Assembly: GCF_003589595.1 (NCBI RefSeq) | Contig: NW_020653718.1 | Location: 1,068,933 to 1,132,932 of the forward strand | Source of the DNA: Hyposmocoma kahamanoa | Lineage: Eukaryota > Arthropoda > Insecta > Lepidoptera > Cosmopterigidae | DNA: 64,000 nt | Direction of reading: 5' to 3' | Shown here: positions 42,726-54,034 of the stretch, piece after piece | Layout of the letters: each line of letters begins with the position of its first letter | Numbering within the stretch: the first letter of the stretch is position 1 | Translations under genes and position numbers: made by a program | The notes under the pieces: generated by a model | What the model was told of the DNA's origin: nothing | Databases searched by the model: none | What the model saw: the letters and a program-made list of their open reading frames with translations, nothing else

Positions 42726-43179
42726 ATTTTTCTGTACATAGAACTATAATGATTTTCAAAAAAAACGTCGAATTTTTGCTAATAACAAGTGTCCTTAAAC
42801 GCGTCACTGTTCTCTTGAACCAAATAACGTGTCTGTGTTTGTAAAATTACCAAAATTCACATTATTTTATTAACCTCCTAAGGAGTCTTGTATATTAAAA
42901 TGTAAATAATATGTGACCTAATGCAGACCCAGACAATATTTTTACTATAATGATATAAACGCCCAGTAGGTACTTACACACAAATTTATAATGAAAATTT
43001 CTCATTCAATTTTAGCGTTGTTTAATTCCACCTCTGTATGACCATAGAAGTGTCTAGAAAAATATGTTTAACTTACGACATTGAGGCGGTACTTGCTTGG
43101 ACCAGAAGCATGTAATTGACTTTATGACAATTACGTTTAGCACATTTTACGAACATTTGGCGTTTAGCGCTTATCACGT

Positions 43180-43470
43180 TTTTTTATGAACAAGTCGTGG
43201 CCCTGGTAGTTATCGACACGCCTATTCATACCATTGTTGTATTGCAGTGTATCATTGTTGCAATGCCACCCAGAGCTTTAAAACGCAAAGATCGGAGGGG
43301 CAGTGCCTGTGCGCACGTCACTATAGGTCCGATATGTCTGTGATTTCACCAGCACCCTTTAAAACTGGAACGCAATAATGCTTATGTTGCTGCTTGGCGG
43401 CAGAATTAGGTAAGGTGGCAGGACGTCCTTGGACGAACTCTTTCACAAGAAGGTCTACTGCTACTAAAAG
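43180..43470 (+). mobile_element. Lep1-type Helitron fragment
   Basis: 'tatgaacaagtcgtggccct' to 'aaggtctactgctactaaaag', ending at CTAA. A small internal duplication ('catcgttgt...tattgcagtg') lies near 43230. Confidence 0.65.
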
Positions 43471-43624
43471 ATTCAAGAACTTATTTGGCTATTATATGTA
43501 TTCCATGTGAAGTAAAATACCTAGATAGTTTTGATTTTCATTCGATGGATAACAATATTAATGTTTTGTAAAGATTATTTGGTTATGAGGTCACAGCGCC
43601 ACATAACGAGAAAGTTTTGCAATA

Positions 43625-43735
43625 ATCCCATACTGAGCTTTGACGACCTAGTGGCCTAGCTGTATGCACTGTGGGCGCTAGATGAGGATATACCGGATTC
43701 GATTCCCGGTAGTACCAATTTAGAAAAAAAACTTT
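43625..43735 (+). mobile_element. tRNA-like SINE head (family S4)
   Basis: 'gacctagtggcctagctgta' and 'gcgctagatgaggatatacc' with B box 'ggattcgattcccgg'. The 56490-56560 element is a better copy ('acgctagacgaggaggttcc'). Confidence 0.6.
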
Positions 43736-43942
43736 TCTCAATTTGTTCTGGGCTGGGTGTTTTGGGTATTTACATCACTATTACAGTTCTAAGATTTATT
43801 TGTAGTATTAAGACGTTTGTATAATAATTAACGTTTCTTTTTTCCTGTAGTTGTATTAAAATGTTATCATAGCTTCCGTTACATTTGTTTTCCTTGTTTG
43901 TTGATTAAGTTGTAATGAAAAATAAACTTATTTTATCTTATC

Positions 43943-44310
43943 TTACTTCAAAGTGAATTCCGTTGCTCTAGTACCATAGTACTGAGAATTTCCTAGTTTG
44001 AGACCAGTGTGATTTTTCAGCACACATTTCTGTCGGTCTTGTGCCAATGCCGACCATCCGGACACGTTCAGTTTCTTTAAGTCTTTGGCGACTTCAACCT
44101 TCCAGCGATATCTTGGACGGCCCCATGGACGGTGACCCCTGGGTTGCCCCAAATACGCTCCTTTGAAAACTCGATCATCTCTCATTCTTTCTACATGTCC
44201 TATCCTGCTAAGTCGAGCAGATTTTATTTCTCCGATTATGTTCGGCTCAGACACTAGTTCTTCTATCTGTCTGTTGAGTCTGGCCCTCCAGTACACTACA
44301 CTATTGTTAT
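43943..44310 (-). pseudogene. LINE reverse transcriptase C-terminal fragment
   Basis: One open frame of 117 codons carries W-R-A-R-L-N-R-Q-I-E-E-L, then I-G-E-I-K-S-A-R-L, G-H-V-E-R-M, and R-P-W-G-R-P-R-Y-R-W. This is the tail of a lepidopteran non-LTR reverse transcriptase. A decayed relative lies on the plus strand at 54745-55045. The catalytic core is absent. Confidence 0.8.
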
Positions 44311-44357
44311 TATATTTATTTAATTGTCACCACCTGGCAGTAGGATGTCTTCAAATC

Positions 44358-44610
44358 AGGGGATCTAACCCCGTTCTCTGTCCAACATTCGTCCGAAACA
44401 ATGACTGTCAAATAAGTAGTACTCGAAAAAATCAAAAGAACATGTCAAGTATGAAGCTTCATTCGCATGTGTCTTTTAATTCGGTCGTGTATTACTTATT
44501 TGACAGTAATTGTTTCGGACGGAACGTTGTTGACGCTGTTGAACGGGATGTTGGACGAAGCACGGGAGTAGACCAGACGCATGTACGAAGTACGGGAGTA
44601 GACCAGACGC
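44358..44610. mobile_element. MITE of the 'gggtctactc' family with duplicated end
   Basis: The left end is 'ggggatctaaccccgttctc'. The interior has 'gtccgaaacaatgactgtca' mirrored by 'gacagtaattgtttcggacg'. The right end 'gaagcacgggagtagaccag' is present twice as a 30-bp tandem duplication (about 44552-44611). Confidence 0.75.
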
Positions 44611-44635
44611 ATGTATACTTCAATTCAATGCATTT

Positions 44636-45150
44636 TAAACAAACAAGTCACCGACCAGACCATAGACGGTTTAGTGATGGCCATTTGTAATGCCAACGAC
44701 AAATCAATTAATTAAATGAATGAATCGATTTGTTCAATTGAATCATACGCTAGTAGTTTGGTAGTAGTTTTCCTTACATAACCCATATAAGCAAATTTAA
44801 AATTTCGGAAATCTTTTTAAATCCTCCTCCAAATCCTTACACTTAGATACTCTTCGATTGCGATTGAAATATTCTATTTACTAATCGATTACAAAAACTT
44901 TAATTGAATGAACCGAATATTATTTTTCGTGCAACGCTATGCAACTATAGACAAGTCATGGGCTGTGTAGTCGAAAAATAACCCCACTTTTGGACTACCA
45001 AATGAATATTATTGAAAAAAGTGTTGAGATATCAAGTCGAAATCTTCAAAATATACGGGAAAGTGTTACTACTTATACGATTTATTGAGTGATTGTTAGC
45101 TGTTTACTTTTTGTTCAAAATGGATTGGAATGGAAGACTATAGAAACAAT
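44636..45150 (+). repeat. Dispersed repeat, inverted relative to 48840-49290
   Basis: Shared landmarks are 'caaatcaattaattaaatga', 'ccttacataacccatataag' and 'ctaatcgattacaaaaactt', which appear reversed in the 48.9-kb copy. No coding frame. Confidence 0.65.
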
Positions 45151-45754
45151 GCTGTGACGCGACAGTGGCTTGGCAGATGCACATGTGTAGTGCCAGTTAT
45201 TTTTCACTATTGTGTATGCAAAACGCTTCCAAATATTATTCCACAATTCTTACGTTGATTCGTTCCATTATCTTCCCAATCAAGATTCTCAAAAGAAGAG
45301 AACGTGCTTATTAATATATTTATTATATACCGTAAAACTAAACTTCACGTAATTTAACTGTTTTAAAGCATTGAATGTTTAGACGTATATAGGCCCTCTT
45401 GAGGTAAGTGCCTGGACTTTATAGACTGTTTCTTATATCATTGTATAATTTTTGTTACAACCTTTCCCTTTTCCTCTTATTTTCTACTTCTAATAAATTT
45501 ATGTGGACCCAGCCCTTGTTTTACTTCCGTTGAGGCTAGGCCACAAACTAATCCCCACAATCTCGTTAGCATGTACGTGTACGTATAAGAACAGCTATAT
45601 TTGCTTTGCCTAACGCCATTCAATAAAGAGCACTCTTATAACACTTCAGATCAGAGTGCTTGTTGAAACAGTATTGGCGTTATTTGAGTGCAAGCACCGT
45701 TGGCTACAAAGGAATTTAAATATTTCAAAGATAAGATATGAATGTCGATTGATA

Positions 45755-46145
45755 GTAAATGAAATTATTTTATCGGATCTAAAACGTGTATATTTTTATT
45801 TAAAAAAAAAACTTTTCGGACAATTATATGTCCCATGGTCACGGTTGTCTGAGATGGTAAGGTCATTTAACCAGTTATGTCTAATATTAATACAAACCAC
45901 CTTATATTTCACTATTGTTCCAAAAGTTATTCATCAAATATCTTATTTTAAATTTTTCAAAGATTCAATCTATCATCTATCCAGTTTACGCTACGTATGT
46001 TTTACAAAATTATTTTATTTTATTAATATATTTCTTTATTAAATTAATTTACTTATAGTAATTAGAATCAAACCTAACACATTAATTAGTACTGCAGTCT
46101 TAATGTCTGCTTGGGATTTTTTATCATAAAAATACTGGATCCCGA
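45755..46145 (-). mobile_element. Penelope-like element 3' fragment with end of the ORF
   Basis: It reads 'ttaaccagttatgtctaata', 'ttaattagtactgcagtctt' and 'tgtctgcttgggatttttta', corresponding to 59230-59520. So it includes the last codons of the GIY-YIG ORF, here decayed. Confidence 0.7.
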
Positions 46146-46407
46146 AACCTACGCGAAAACTTAAAAACTCGATATTCCGATTGATCTTACTCGTATATCT
46201 GTTACAAGCCAATAAGGTTGTGTCATATTGTTTGAGCATCTAAACTGAGATACAATTAATTAAAAAATTTAATTAATTTTCGTCAGTTTATGGTATCTGC
46301 CTGAGATGCTGACTGTACCTACCTAAATTCCCAATTTAATATATATTAGAGTTGTTTATTTAGATAATATTATCAAATCCTCTATGCCTTATAAATGGCC
46401 TCCATCT

Positions 46408-46580
46408 GGGGGTCTATTCCTGTACTCTGTCCGACATTCATCAGAAACAATTACTGTCAAATATGTAATACTCGACAACAAATCAAAACACAATGTCAAG
46501 TATGAAGCTTCATTCGCATCATGCGTATTTTAACTTGGTCGAGTATTACTTATTTGACAGTAATTATTTCGGACCCCCCC
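46408..46580. mobile_element. MITE of the 'gggtctactc' family
   Basis: 'gggggtctattcctgtactc' at the left; inner arms 'caattactgtcaaatatgta' and 'acttatttgacagtaattat'; the right end is 'cggacccccc', shortened by an internal deletion of the TIR. Confidence 0.75.
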
Positions 46581-46647
46581 TGCATCTTCGTGTTTCACCG
46601 AGAACACTTGCGCAAGCCACATGGCTTCTTCATGGCATTTTGGTATA

Positions 46648-46681
46648 CATTTATACAAACGGGTACCCGTTTGTATAAATG
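46648..46681. repeat. Perfect 34-bp palindrome
   Basis: The half-site 'catttatacaaacgggt' is followed immediately by its exact reverse complement, centred on GGTACC. It ends five bases before the 46686 transposon. Confidence 0.95.
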
Positions 46682-46685
46682 CATA

Positions 46686-47295
46686 CCCGCTCACGCGATA
46701 CATGCAGCCGTAGACGCATACCACACCTAGAGGTGCCGGTGATGATTTTATACCGATTTATCGGATATCGAAGTTATAACAGGTAAAAGAACTAATATTA
46801 ATTGCTATTTCGGTAACTACTCTAGCAAACCATAAAGTTTTTAATGCCTGGGTCTGTCATTTAAAAAAAATAAACAACTTCAAAAATACGTCACGACAAT
46901 CGTGTGTGTTATTGTTTGGGCTGGTGATTACGGTGTTTATTTATTGAAAACATACCGTAAGTAGCGTTTTTTAAGTTTACCCTGAATATAAATGTTTATA
47001 AACTACACTTTAAGGAATATTTTCATGGTAAACGTTAGAACCACTCAAACGGAATATTATCATATTTATCCAAGTACACCAAAAATTTCATTAGTGCTTT
47101 TTAAGTGCAGGATTTGCGGTGTATTACTGCATTTTATTTGAGATGTTTTTGTTGGTAGTACGGAGGGTATTTACTTAGCAATGCATAATAATATTTTTTA
47201 TTTATAAAAACTTGTATTTAAACTAAATGCTTTTCTAATTTGCGAAACCAAATAGCCGCCATTTTGCGGTAGGAGGAGCGCATCGCGTGAGCGGC
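46686..47295. mobile_element. 610-bp TIR transposon, copy 2 (inverted)
   Basis: Reverse complement of 24888-25497 with the same length and only scattered differences. Flanked by TA at both ends. No transposase frame. Confidence 0.8.
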
Positions 47296-47859
47296 TAAGT
47301 AGTATGCCGTACAAAGAAACAGTATCCTTGCCACGTATCTTATATTGTTGTCAGTTATGTCTGAAAGACCCTGAGGTGCTCATTGTACATAGCTTGCGCA
47401 AATTTATTTGGTGGAATTGGGACGTGTAACCGAATCCTTACGTGAACGTGTACGTTGATGATGATAACTTATCGTCGGTACCTAAATAAAATATGTTAGG
47501 TTTGAGAAATACGTTGCCGTACCCTGGACAACACTCGTACGATTCTTTCTTCTTTCTTGCAGACTTCTATATAATGTTAACACTTCTTCTTTCATTTTCA
47601 TCTTATGTAATTTTTTAGTCTTCTAGATCTCTCGTAATTTAATTTTCATTTTTGATCTTCTTGTTGTTAAATTGTCAATAATTTTCCTATCTTGCAATCT
47701 TCATGTTTGTGGTTTTCAAAATTCAATTTCTTCATCTGTCAGTTTTGGCTTACAATAGATAAGCTCACTGGTATGGGTCGCCATCTCATATTATTAGGAT
47801 GGACGTGGGTGATAAAGTGAAAAACGTTGGGTTATAGCGACATGTTCATGTTTCTGCCT

Positions 47860-48260
47860 CCAGAATATCATCATCATTATCATCCATAGCCTGATTTCAC
47901 CCACTGCTGGGTATGCCTCCCGAAGTTTGTGCCATCTACCACGGTCCTATACTAGCCGCATCCATTGACGCCCCGCGACGCATACTATGTCTTCAACCTA
48001 TCTTGCAACTGAACGCCGGACGCTTCTTTTGCCCATTCTCAGCCACCAATCATCATCGTCAACTTACACGCATCCACTGCCGGAAGTAAGCCGCCTCTCT
48101 CCTGGTCTTGTGCCGCCCGCATCCAGCCACCCTCAGTCTCCAATCAGTCGACGTATTGCTATGTGTCCCGCGCAGCTCCATTTGAGTTACATGAACGGAG
48201 TTCCAGCATCTTGGACTTTCGTCCGTCTACGGATCTCAACGTTTGAAAGTCAGTCTACAA
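47860..48260 (-). repeat. Dispersed repeat, probable LINE remnant
   Basis: The CpG-richer sequence with 'tttcacccactgctgggtat' and 'ccgccctcagtctcc'-like blocks resembles repeats commonly seen antisense to LINE tails. I cannot assign a frame with a diagnostic motif. The 96-codon plus-strand ORF here is Ser/Pro/Leu-rich and not recognised. Confidence 0.35.
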
Positions 48261-48779
48261 GGTTGATGCCGAAGTAACACAATAATTGAATTATTAGTAT
48301 AATATTAAGTTTATTGAAAATCACGATGTTTTATTACCATGATTCTATCTTGATTAATCCACTAATTTGTTATTATTATTATGTATATGTATATATGTTT
48401 GTTATTATTCTCGACTCGAACCAGAGACCTCGCTTTACTGTGGCTGACACTCATCCCAGTGAGCTACGGAATAGACCTTGTGAATTTCTCTATGTGCTTG
48501 TTACAGATCTTTGTTTTCGGTTTTAAGAGTCGATACTAGCTCAGCTCGAATTCAATTTTTACCCGTGCTAATATGGTTCATTTAGTTTGGGTCGAACGGC
48601 AGGGTCACTGGCTTTATTTCAGAATATATTTTTTACATACTAAATTAAACCCATTAAAGCCTATTAAAGAAAAACATATATACTACTATACGTTTTCTAT
48701 TTAGTTCTGTTGATATTTAAAAAAATCATTGGTAAAGTACCTATTCAATACAGCGGTATTCTTGTAAAGATAAGTTTGT

Positions 48780-48838
48780 GTGCTTAGGTTTTCGCGATTG
48801 TTACACATAGGAAATGAAACTATTTTTCCGTATTTAAA
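48780..48838 (-). mobile_element. Penelope-like element terminal fragment
   Basis: 'ttaggttttcgcgattgtta cacataggaaatgaaactat ttttccg' is the extreme end of the tail family, including the words that follow it at 8170-8210. Confidence 0.65.
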
Positions 48839-48839
48839 A

Positions 48840-49290
48840 ACAGTGCAAAATAAGTGATAACTTTTTCCAACAATATTCATTTCAATAACATCTTAAAAGC
48901 GTACTTGAAAAATGTTAGTAAAAAAGTGAGGTTATGTTTTAATTATATATGTATAAATAGTCTATGGTTGCATAGTGTTGTACGGAAAAAATCGTTCGAT
49001 TCATTCAATTAAAGTTTTTGTAATCGATTAGTAAATCGAAAATTTCAAAGAGAATTCAAAGAGTGTTTGAAGGAGGATTTAAAACTAAGATTTCGGAAAT
49101 TTTAAATATACTTATATAGGTTATGTAAGGAAAACCGCTAGTGTGACTCAATTAAACAAATCGATTCAATTAATTAATCGATTTGTAGTTGGCAGTAAAA
49201 TTGGGCATCACTAACAATTGTCCATGGTCGGGTCAGCGACTTGTTGGTTTACTTTTTGTTTTAAATGGGTTGAAACGAAGTATGAATACA
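48840..49290 (-). repeat. Dispersed repeat, inverted relative to 44636-45150
   Basis: 'aaagtttttgtaatcgatta', 'ataggttatgtaaggaaaac' and 'atcgattcaattaattaatc' mirror the 44.6-kb copy. The two arms are about 3.7 kb apart. Confidence 0.65.
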
Positions 49291-49619
49291 CTGTTAGGCG
49301 CCACAATTGCCGCGAATAGTGTAAAGTGTATTCTTCGCCTTCCAAACCGACCGCGACCTGTCAACACTTGCAAACACTCTAAGCCCGACGCTATGACATA
49401 TTTAGGATAAAATATAATGCTTCTTGCGCAGCTGGCAAAGTCCGGGCTAAGTACACTTCCGTTCTTAGACGTATATTTATTTCTTGCCTTGAGTAGTCTT
49501 AATAATAAAATGTTACTGCAGTGTGGGAATTTTTTTCAATGTTTTCTTGTCATGTCTGGCACAAGGTCATTTTCACTAACGACAATGTTTTACAATACCA
49601 CATAGCATGACGTTTTTAT

Positions 49620-49985
49620 TTCTCGCTATTTTATGGTGATAATTTTACCTTAAAATAAACCGTGGCGTGGTGAATTTATATTGCGGCGGAAAGGAATGGA
49701 AGCGAATTTTTGTAACGATGTTGTACATAGCGTAATGAGCTTTATGGTCCTTTGTGTAACGTACAAACTAGATACGAGCCCGAAATCACGAATCCGCGGG
49801 AAGTGGCGCGAAGGCAGGCGCAGTGTGACGTCGAAAGTCGACGAAATGCCAGAGTCGCGTATAAGAAATAATATAGCCGGGAGAAAGGTAGCGAATGCTC
49901 GAGCATTCCTGTGACCGCGCGCGTATTCTCGAAATTGATGCTTCCGTTCCGTTGCCACGTAAATTGCGCCTAATAGTTTGACCTA
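49620..49985. other. CpG-richer stretch, function unknown
   Basis: 'cgcgggaagtggcgcgaagg' and 'gtgacgtcgaaagtcgacga' stand out from the AT-rich background. Frames open on both strands with no recognisable domain. The edge at about 49990 has a SINE-like B box ('gcgggttcgaatcat'). It could be a repeat or a promoter region. Confidence 0.3.
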
Positions 49986-50245
49986 CTACCTCTCAAGCAG
50001 AAGTCGCGGGTTCGAATCATAATCATAATCATATCATTTATTGCTTTATGTGGTACAAAAGGTCTTAAAGCTATTATTACATTCCAACATAAACCATTTA
50101 AGGGCAATGCAATTAACTTATTTCACTATACTAATTTTAATACTAATAGGTACACATAAGTTCATGTCAACTTAACTTTTTTTTTTTTTTTTTTTTTTTT
50201 AATAACGCACACACTCAACATAACTTACTATACTATACACATAAT

Positions 50246-50300
50246 ATCATTGCCAGATGATTGACATGATGACACCATGTGCTCTCTGAAACAAAGATTT
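50246..50300 (-). mobile_element. Penelope-like element ORF fragment
   Basis: 'ccagatgattgacatgatga caccatgtgctctctgaaac aaagatttg' matches the start of the ORF at 60048-60095 in the same orientation. Confidence 0.65.
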
Positions 50301-50369
50301 GTCCACGGCTATTTATATATATTTGTAACTAGCTAGGATGGTGATGGGAATTACCGTTGAGATACCTAT

Positions 50370-51105
50370 CTGTATGTATAAAAATACCATATCTATCAGA
50401 CGTCGAAACGGCGACGTACGGCATTTTGATTTGGAGTAATGCCGCCGATATCAACAACAAAAATTTCTGCAGGACAATCTTTGTCCAGCAGAAACGTGCG
50501 GTTAGGGCAATTTACAATCTGGGCCCCAGAGTATCTTTGAGAGATAAGTTTAAGGAAATCAATATTCTTACACTAGCGTCACAGTACATTTATGAAAATG
50601 TAATTTATGTTAGTAGGAATAGTAGTTTCTTTAAGAAAAAATAGTGACATATATAGCATTTATACGAGGAATAAAAATAAACTAGCTGTTCTTGATAGTC
50701 GTCTTCACAAAGTCACAAATTCATTCAAGCGGCAATGTATACGCTACTATAACACGATTGTTTGATTGTTGATATACAAAATTTGCCATTCAGGAGGTTT
50801 AAAACTATAGTGAAACAAAATCTCTATACCAAAACTTAATATATAATTTCTGCGTACTTGGATGACAAAAAACCGTGGTAGTGACCCGTTTAGCTCATGA
50901 AGCTAGTCCCTATCTCTAAAAAAAAGAATATTGTAAATGTTGAATGTGTACAAATGTTATTTACAAATTGTAATCCCTAGAGTTTCTTGCTCATTCTTCT
51001 CAGGGGAATCTGCCGTACGAATGAGCGGTAGAGTTTAACCAATGTGACGATTTTAAATGTAATAAATAATGCTTACCTATGAAATAAAGACTATTTTGAT
51101 TTTTG
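50370..51105 (+). pseudogene. LINE reverse transcriptase C-terminus and 3' UTR
   Basis: The frame at 50357-50644 gives A-T-Y-G-I-L-I-W-S-N-A, Q-K-R-A-V-R-A-I-Y, S-L-R-D-K-F-K and S-Q-Y-I-Y-E-N-V. A frame change then leads into L-A-V-L-D-S-R-L-H-K-V and Q-C-I-R-Y-Y-N-T-I. This is the post-catalytic end of a CR1/Jockey-like RT. The 3' UTR 'gagtttcttgctcattcttc' ends with 'aaataaagactattttgatt', a tail also found at 56010-56160 and reversed at 860 and 29596. Confidence 0.8.
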
Positions 51106-51469
51106 ACCAACCATCGAATCAATCCCCTCTCTAGCCTGTTCACTACATCATCTTTCATACCACAACGCTCTCATACTACTCAGTCCTCCATTCTGTCTTT
51201 AAAACTAATACCAAATTATAAATATTATGTGGAATTATATAACTCTTCCATTTTGATTATTAATACAAAAGATCGAATATATAGAAAACCTTTTTCAACC
51301 CGACGATGGGACTTTTGTACTTAAGATCTTTCCATTGAGTATCGGCATAGGCATTCTGCGCCCCTAGTAACATCCAGTGAGTGATTTTAGAACCTTCTTC
51401 ACAGCAGTCGTAGAAATCTTTAACAAAAACACATAGAACAATTTCGACAACTCGATAACTTGACCCGTA

Positions 51470-51555
51470 GCTCAGTTGGTAAAAGCAATACTACGGTGCA
51501 GTAAGGTCGTGATTACAAATTCCATCCCATCCCATTATTAATAATAATAAAAACT
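51470..51555 (+). mobile_element. tRNA-derived SINE (family S1)
   Basis: 'gacccgtagctcagttggta aaagc' is tRNA-like, but the anticodon arm and B box ('gtgattacaaattcc') are degraded. The 'attaataataataaaaactg' tail matches S1. Confidence 0.6.
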
Positions 51556-51756
51556 GGCGGAGTTGTTTCACTAAAAATATGTCAATAATGCACTTTTCTA
51601 TTTATTTAAACATAAAAAAATACCAACTAATTTCGAATCTATAAAGCGCTCTCCTGAACAGTCGTCCAAGTGCACGATATTTCAAACATTTCAATTAGAC
51701 ACCAAGTTCTAATAATCATCGCTTTTCGATAAACGCTGTCGATCATTATCTCAACT

Positions 51757-51932
51757 GGGGGTCTACTCACGATCTCCGTCCGAAACAATTACTGCCAAAT
51801 AAGCAATACTTGACCAAATGAAAAGACGCGTGATGCGAATGAAGCTTCATACTTGACACTTGTCTTTTAATTTTGTCCAATATTACTTATTTGACAGTAA
51901 TTGTTTCGGACGGAGATCGTGAGTAGACCCCC
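51757..51932. mobile_element. MITE of the 'gggtctactc' family, best copy
   Basis: The 38-bp terminal inverted repeats appear perfect: 'gggggtctactcacgatctc' onward at the left, and 'gagatcgtgagtagaccccc' at the right. It is 176 bp, with 'aatgaagcttcatact' near the centre. Confidence 0.85.
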
Positions 51933-52212
51933 CGCAACGAGTAAAATCGAATTTTTCCCAAAGCCGTGAAATCACCTTAGACGATTTCCCGGAATGGTAT
52001 CATATTCGTTTCCGATGCGGGTTTTACGTCGTCATCGCGTTATCATTCCACACCAGGCTCCAAATGCCTCAGATAGGAAATCCGATATATTCTCAGTCTC
52101 ACATTGCAACTGGTATATGCATAATTTATCGAGTTGTTAGGTATTCGCGATTGTTAGAAGAAAAGAATTTAAAAGAATTTTGAAAATATCGTGGACGGAG
52201 AGAGTATCCAAT

Positions 52213-52500
52213 GAAAGAGTATTGTAGATGGTGAATAAGAAATTAGAGGTTTTGAATATCGTCAAAAAACGCAAGCTACAGTACTTTGACAAATGCGACC
52301 TGCTCCGATTCATTACGCTAGGAAAAATCCAGGGAAAACGACCTCCTGGAAGAAGGCGTACTTCGTGGCCTAAGAATCTCCGGACATGGTTTAACCTGAG
52401 CACAAGATCCTTGTTCCGTGCTGTTGTGTCTAAAATACAGACAGCTCTAATGATCGCCGACCTCCTATAGGAGATGGCACCTTAAGATGAAGAAGAAGAA
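52213..52500 (+). pseudogene. RTE-like LINE reverse transcriptase C-terminus
   Basis: The frame carries K-K-R-K-L-Q-Y-F-D-K-C, G-K-I-Q-G-K-R-P-P-G-R-R-R-T-S-W, L-F-R-A-V-V-S-K and A-L-M-I-A-D-L, ending in a 'gatgaagaagaagaat' tail. This matches the C-terminus of the RTE family often annotated as endonuclease-reverse transcriptase in moths and butterflies. It is 5'-truncated. Confidence 0.82.
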
Positions 52501-52679
52501 TAGATACAACTTTTTCGATTCTATTTGTTTTTTCAAACAATACTTCGCACTATTTAACAGGTTCTGTGATCAACGCTGACTCCACGAACTACAAATATTC
52601 ATTTTCATTTTCTAAATCCAAATTGTATTAACGTAACTCAACAATAAAACTTGATAGTAACAAAATAATATCTTTTTTC

Positions 52680-52716
<37 letters not shown>

Positions 52717-52721
52717 AAACT

Positions 52722-52921
52722 GCTTCAGTGGCCGAACGGTTACCATGCCGGACTGCCACGCAGAGGTCCCAGGTTCGATTCCCGGGCCGGGAGAAATATT
52801 TGTATGACCTACATTTATTTCTCTCGTGAGTTTGGGTGTAATTTGTGGTTGTCTATGTGTGTGTGTCCATGGCACCCGCGACACAGGGTTTCCCTAGTGC
52901 GGGGCTATGTTGAGTGTGTGC

Positions 52922-52972
<51 letters not shown>

Positions 52973-52985
52973 CCAAGACTTGTTA
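52722..52985 (+). mobile_element. SINE family S2, full length with (att)n tail
   Basis: Nearly identical to 1058-1278: 'agtggccgaacggttaccat' to 'gttgagtgtgtgcg', then about 16 att units. A (ta)n run (52682-52716) sits just before the head. Confidence 0.9.
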
Positions 52986-52987
52986 AG

Positions 52988-53060
52988 AGCCCGTAACGTG
53001 GGTTTGTTTGAAAAAACAAAAATATGCTATTTAGAGCCAAATAAAATAGTTTCATTTTCA
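52988..53060 (+). mobile_element. Penelope-like element tail fragment
   Basis: 'agagcccgtaacgtgggttt gtttgaaaaaac' to 'aaatagtttcatttt', a diverged tail. Confidence 0.6.
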
Positions 53061-54030
53061 ACCTCCTTTGTATATCGATTCTGAAAAATTACCTATTCCC
53101 CATTGACTTACAAATACTATTCCCTAAAGCATTTGTGGAGAGGTCAAATTTCGTCAAATAGCTAATCATTTGAATTTTTATACAGGTTTTCCCACTGCGG
53201 CTCTGCGACACGGATGGAAAGTGGATAGGTATTTTATTTCTTAAAGTAAGTATATACTACTTACTACTCTAAGATACAATGTTACTTAAAAATAATTAAT
53301 CCTTATTTACCCTTTCGATCAGCATCTAAAAAATGCAGGCTGATTTTTTTTACAACTACTTTAATATCTTTGTAGACAAGTATTACTTACTTTTAAAAAT
53401 AAAATAGTGTCTACATGAAGCAAAATATCCTATTTACAATATTTAAAGTACTTTCCCTTTGTGTCGCATAGCTGTGGGACAACCTGTATGTATATATACA
53501 TATATATTGCAATTTTCTACATGTTGTAAACTATTCAGCCTACTAATAAACATAAAGCCGTAACATCAGGTGCTAGCCAAACTCCAATTCATATTCCACC
53601 GTGGCATTCAAATAACAAAGGTACCAATGATATCCCCTCTGAAGCTGTTTTTCCGCGGGATTTGGCTTCTTATCGGGATAAAATGTAAGCTAGCATTATG
53701 ATAATACCAACCTCGTACCGTTTTGCGCAAAAACTTATGGCATTGTTGAGAAAAAGGGATGTCAAAGTGGCAAGTTGAAAAGTTTCCTTAAAAGCTATTG
53801 GTAGCTAGTTGTCGAGTGTAGTATGCCTTGAACTAGAAAGGTGAAATTGATTGTTATTGCGGTGGAATACTGAATAAAATATTAAGTAGTAAACTATATA
53901 ACACTGAAATTTCGTTCAAATGCATCAATCAATTAACGGTTTTTTTTGAAATTCAGTTTCTATTTCAAAGTAATAAATTGAAAGTGGTTTATTCGGAAGT
54001 TCTTCGATATTTGTGAATGGTAATTTAAAA
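53061..54030. other. AT-rich stretch, no gene recognised
   Basis: No exon with splice sites or repeat family could be supported here. Confidence 0.45.
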
Positions 54031-54034
54031 CTTT

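Noticed and set aside
51470..51530. A tRNA gene ('gtagctcagttggtaaaagc')
   Set aside because: The anticodon arm and B box do not form a cloverleaf, and the downstream tail is that of SINE family S1.
53061..54030. A search for a further OBP or receptor gene between LINE fragments
   Set aside because: No phase-consistent exon series could be built.
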